From NCBI RefSeq assembly GCF_900106525.1, contig NZ_FNOG01000004.1:227464-291463 (forward strand): a stretch of 64,000 nt of DNA, given 5' to 3'. The position numbers were made by a program, and so were the translations under genes. The notes below the pieces were generated by a model. That model did no database searches. It was not told where the DNA came from and was given only the letters and a program-made list of their open reading frames with translations. This stretch comes from Lysobacter enzymogenes (GTDB taxonomy: Bacteria; Pseudomonadota; Gammaproteobacteria; Xanthomonadales; Xanthomonadaceae). Shown one piece after another: positions 61,515 through 64,000 of the stretch; the first letter of the stretch is position 1, and each line of letters starts with the position of its first letter.

Positions 61515-62072
61515 CTATCCCCGCCAGTTGGCGTGCGCGCTCCAGAACTCCACGCTGCGCTTGTAAGCCTCGCGATCCAACGCCACCCCCGACCCGCCCT
61601 CCTCCACGCCCAGCGCATTGCGCATCATCGTGATCGGCGCCATCGGCGTTTCCATCGGTTCGGCGGTGTACATGCAGCCGACCACGCCCCAGTCGGCGTC
61701 GATGACCGTGCCTTCTTTCGCCAGTTGTTCGCGGTCGTAGAGGATGACGATGAGGTAGTCGGCCACCGGCGGGTCGATGTCTTCGAACCAGCGCGTCAGC
61801 ACCGGCAGTTCGTCCTTGGTGCGGGCGTCGTAGCCGCTGCGCAGCAAGTGGCGGTTGGCGTCGGTGATCGGCACGGCCAGGCAGCGGGTGCTGGTCCAGT
61901 TGCGGTGCACGTGCAGCTTGCAGAACGGGGCGTAGCCGTCGAGCACGGCCAGTGGCGGCACTTCGTTGAGGTGGCGCTCGAACTGCTCGGGGGTGATGTC
62001 CTGGATGGTGTTGCGGCGCGGTTCGCGCGGGAACAGGCGCGGGCGGGCGAAGTCGGTGAGGAAGATGGTCAT
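61515..62072 (-). CDS. DUF3228 family protein
   Basis: A 185-residue protein beginning MTIFLTDFARPRLFPREPRR NTIQDITPEQFERHLN. It continues GYAPFCKLHVHRNWTSTRCL, VPITDANRHLLRSGYDARTK and DELPVLTRWFEDIDPPVADY. The final part is ITMMRNALGVEEGGSGVALD REAYKRSVEFWSAHANWRG. These are the conserved blocks of DUF3228, a cytosolic protein of unknown function widespread in proteobacteria. The start at 62072 fits the normal N-terminus. It is monocistronic, between the nuclease-like gene and a REP doublet. Confidence 0.88.
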   Translation of the reverse strand: MTIFLTDFARPRLFPREPRRNTIQDITPEQFERHLNEVPPLAVLDGYAPFCKLHVHRNWTSTRCLAVPITDANRHLLRSGYDARTKDELPVLTRWFEDIDPPVADYLIVILYDREQLAKEGTVIDADWGVVGCMYTAEPMETPMAPITMMRNALGVEEGGSGVALDREAYKRSVEFWSAHANWRG

Positions 62073-62188
62073 GCGGCCATTATCCGGGCGACGGTGGGGT
62101 TGGGCGAGCGGTGGCGGTCCGCGGGGCCGCGTTGGTTCGGGCGGGTTGTTGCGGTGGGGTTGTTGGGGGCGCCGGAGGTTGTGGGGGC

Positions 62189-62268
62189 GCGGTCGCGGCT
62201 TGCGCCGCTCCTACAGGGGGATCGCGTGGGTGGATCGCTATTTGTAGGAGCGGCGCGAGCCGCGACCG
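62189..62268. repeat. Inverted REP doublet
   Basis: GCGGTCGCGGCTTGCGCC with GCTCCTACAGG (62189-62217) faces TTGTAGGAGCGGCGCGAGCC with GCGACC (about 62241-62268) across about 24 bp. It lies between the DUF3228 gene and the phospholipase stop codon, so it could stabilise the phospholipase mRNA end. Confidence 0.88.
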
Positions 62269-62275
62269 TGGGCGT

Positions 62276-64000
62276 TCAGATCGCGGCGCCGCTCAACAGC
62301 GGATCGGTGCGGCTCACCCGCCCGGTTTCGATATGCCCGGCCAGTCGCCGCAGGAAGCCGGCCGGTGCGTCGCTGGTGATGCTCAGGTCGTACCAGCCGG
62401 CGCTGTCGGCGAACGACCAGTGCACATCGACGCTCTGGCCGGGCGCGAGGCGGTAGCTGCGCGCGGGTTCGGCGCTGTAGGCGTTGGCGGCCACGCGCAC
62501 GGTGCAGGCGGCGGCGCCGCTGTTTTCGATCGCCAACGCCAGGCGTGCGCGCGGTTTGTCGTACACCGCGATCACGTCCGGGCGCGCGCCGCGCGCGTCG
62601 ATGCGGCCGGCGTAGCGGCGGAAATAGCCGTTGGGCCCGTACACGACAAGGCCGTAGGCGCCCTGGGCGTCGGCGATCCAGTAGTCGCTCAGCTGTTTGC
62701 CGGATTCGACGGTGTAGGTCCACGGGCCAGCGTCGCCGTTGTCGGCGTAGACCTGGAACACCGCGGCGCGCGGGCCTTGGTTGGCGAACTCCAGCCAGAA
62801 CTCGCGCTGCGCCGGTTCGCTCCACGAGGTGACGTAGAGGTCGTAAGGCACGGCGCGCGCGGGTTTGATGCCGCGTTCTTGCGGCGGCAGTGCCGGCGAG
62901 GCGGCCGGGTAATCGGGCTTGGCGTAGTAGTACTGTTTCCAGTACGCGTCGTTCATATGCGCATCGGCGGCGGCGACGTCGCGCGCGGTCGCGGGCACGG
63001 CGGTGTCGGCGCCGTCGAAGTCGAACAGCGCGGTGAGGTCGCCGCACACCGCGCGCCGCCATTCGCTGATGTTCGGCTCGGCCACGCCGAAGCGCGTTTC
63101 CAGGAAGCGGATCACCGAGGTGTGGTCGAACACTTCCGAGCTGACCCAACCGCCCTTCGACCACGGCGAGATCGCCAGCATCGGCACGCGGTGGCCCAGG
63201 CCGATCGGCAGGCCGGAGGTGGCCTCGATCTCGCCGGTGGTGTGCACGGTCGAGGCGCCGCGGCCCTGTTGCCACGGCGGCGTTGGCGGCGGCACGTGGT
63301 CGAAGAAGCCGTCGCATTCGTCGTAGGTCAGCAGGAACACGGTCTTGGCCCAGACCGCGGGATTGGCGGTCAGCGCTTCGATGACCTTGGCCACGTACAG
63401 CTCGCCGAACGCCGGGCCCCACCACGGATGCTCGGACGAGGAGAACGGCGGCACCAGCCACGACACTTGCGGCAGCTTGTCGTTGAGCGCGTCTTCGCGC
63501 AGCTTGTCGAGGCCGCGCACGGTCATCGCGCGCTCCCACAGCTGCGAGGCGCGCGGCGCGTTCTTGAACTGGCTGAACCAGGCCAGCGCGTTGCAGTCGT
63601 AGTTGTTGTTGTCGTCGATCTTGTAGCGGCTGAGCAGGAAGTTCAGCGCGGCGTTGTAGGAGCCCGCCGCGCCGTTCTGGTAGATCCGCCACGACACGCC
63701 GGCCTGTTGCAGGCGCTCGGCGTACGTGGTCCAGCCGACGCTGCCGCCGGTGTCGGCCATGTCGTTGCTGGTGTGCACGCCGCTGCCGTCGGCGTTGGCC
63801 GAGGCGCGGCCGCTCATCAGGTACAGGCGATTGGGATTGGTCGGCCCGAGCATCGAGGCGTGATAGGCATCACACACGGTGAAGCTGTCGGCCAGCGGGT
63901 AGTAGTACGGCAGGTCGGCGCGGGTGAAGTAGCCCATCGCCTGCGGCCATTGCACCTGCATCCAGCGGTCGTTGCGGCCCTGGTTCCAGCAATCGTGCAG
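62276..64000 (-). CDS. Phosphocholine-specific phospholipase C family protein, 5' truncated by window edge
   Basis: 574 residues of an enzyme that continues beyond position 64000. Recognisable phosphoesterase (PlcH/PlcN-like) blocks are YYPLADSFTVCDAYHASMLG, PTNPNRLYLMSGRASANADG, LPQVSWLVPPFSSSEHPWWG, TVFLLTYDECDGFFDHVPPP and RVPMLAISPWSKGGWVSSEV FDHTSVIRFLETRFG. The catalytic Thr and early metal ligands lie upstream, outside the window. From about residue 380 come two DUF756-like C-terminal beta domains (YTVESGKQLSDYWIADAQGA; YSAEPARSYRLAPGQSVDVH). It is probably Tat-secreted and hydrolyses phosphatidylcholine or sphingomyelin. The reading frame is complete to the edge. Confidence 0.9.
   Translation of the reverse strand: MHDCWNQGRNDRWMQVQWPQAMGYFTRADLPYYYPLADSFTVCDAYHASMLGPTNPNRLYLMSGRASANADGSGVHTSNDMADTGGSVGWTTYAERLQQAGVSWRIYQNGAAGSYNAALNFLLSRYKIDDNNNYDCNALAWFSQFKNAPRASQLWERAMTVRGLDKLREDALNDKLPQVSWLVPPFSSSEHPWWGPAFGELYVAKVIEALTANPAVWAKTVFLLTYDECDGFFDHVPPPTPPWQQGRGASTVHTTGEIEATSGLPIGLGHRVPMLAISPWSKGGWVSSEVFDHTSVIRFLETRFGVAEPNISEWRRAVCGDLTALFDFDGADTAVPATARDVAAADAHMNDAYWKQYYYAKPDYPAASPALPPQERGIKPARAVPYDLYVTSWSEPAQREFWLEFANQGPRAAVFQVYADNGDAGPWTYTVESGKQLSDYWIADAQGAYGLVVYGPNGYFRRYAGRIDARGARPDVIAVYDKPRARLALAIENSGAAACTVRVAANAYSAEPARSYRLAPGQSVDVHWSFADSAGWYDLSITSDAPAGFLRRLAGHIETGRVSRTDPLLSGAAI

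Overview
The window is about 70% GC, with dense bidirectional gene packing and many secreted hydrolases: two alpha-lytic-protease-like S1 peptidases, an S8 subtilase, two M13 metallopeptidases, lipases, a tyrosinase and a phosphocholine-type phospholipase C. It also carries repeated copies of a palindromic REP element with core GGAGCGGCGCGAGCC. Together these point to a gammaproteobacterium of the Lysobacter group (Xanthomonadaceae/Lysobacteraceae). The genus call is inference from gene content and repeat style. No rRNA, tRNA, CRISPR array or intact insertion sequence was recognised.

Layout. 0-3.2 kb: regulators (TetR with two operator palindromes, an AmpR-like LysR protein) and VOC-fold proteins. 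3.2-13.5 kb: secreted or lipoprotein genes, with two tandem paralogue pairs (calycin-like at 4.2-5.5 kb, propeller-like at 5.6-7.2 kb), a ParB-like protein, a class 3 lipase, a large parallel beta-helix protein and an NTF2-fold protein. 14-19.7 kb: alpha/beta hydrolase, serine beta-lactamase-fold hydrolase, 2OG-oxygenase-like protein, secreted lipase and a YciI-like protein, separated by REP doublets. 19.8-25.3 kb: two tandem FG-GAP/VCBS proteins and a Tat-exported tyrosinase. 25.4-29.4 kb: a NERD-UvrD helicase/nuclease, a SecD-head-like lipoprotein and an M14-like peptidase. 29.7-34.3 kb: a lyase-fold secreted protein, a YqaA/DedA gene with a decayed second copy, and an orphan gene between two REP doublets. 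34.5-41.7 kb: M13 peptidase, a free-standing GyrB-type ATPase domain beside a CGNR regulator, a dehalogenase-type hydrolase, a methyltransferase and an S1 protease. 42-43.5 kb: a small AT-richer insert with a broken NERD gene and a coiled-coil membrane protein. 43.5-53.5 kb: M13, S8 and S1 proteases plus small secreted and membrane proteins.

53.7-62.1 kb is the accessory part. It starts with an array of twelve 21-bp units that form hairpins with variable 5-nt loops. A clearly AT-richer block (about 54.7-58.1 kb) follows, encoding an AAA/ABC-type ATPase and a DUF4435 TOPRIM-like protein. These two overlap by one base and match the AriA/AriB architecture of the PARIS anti-phage system. Next come a glycosyltransferase whose 3' third shares the low GC, and a 698-residue protein with a C-terminal PD-(D/E)XK nuclease signature that I cannot assign to a known system. 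The window ends inside a phospholipase C gene.

The best candidates for undescribed biology are the 21-bp hairpin array, the large nuclease-like protein next to the PARIS-like pair, and the stand-alone GyrB-like ATPase. Repeated tandem duplication of secreted-protein genes and REP doublets between transcription units are the general style of this region.
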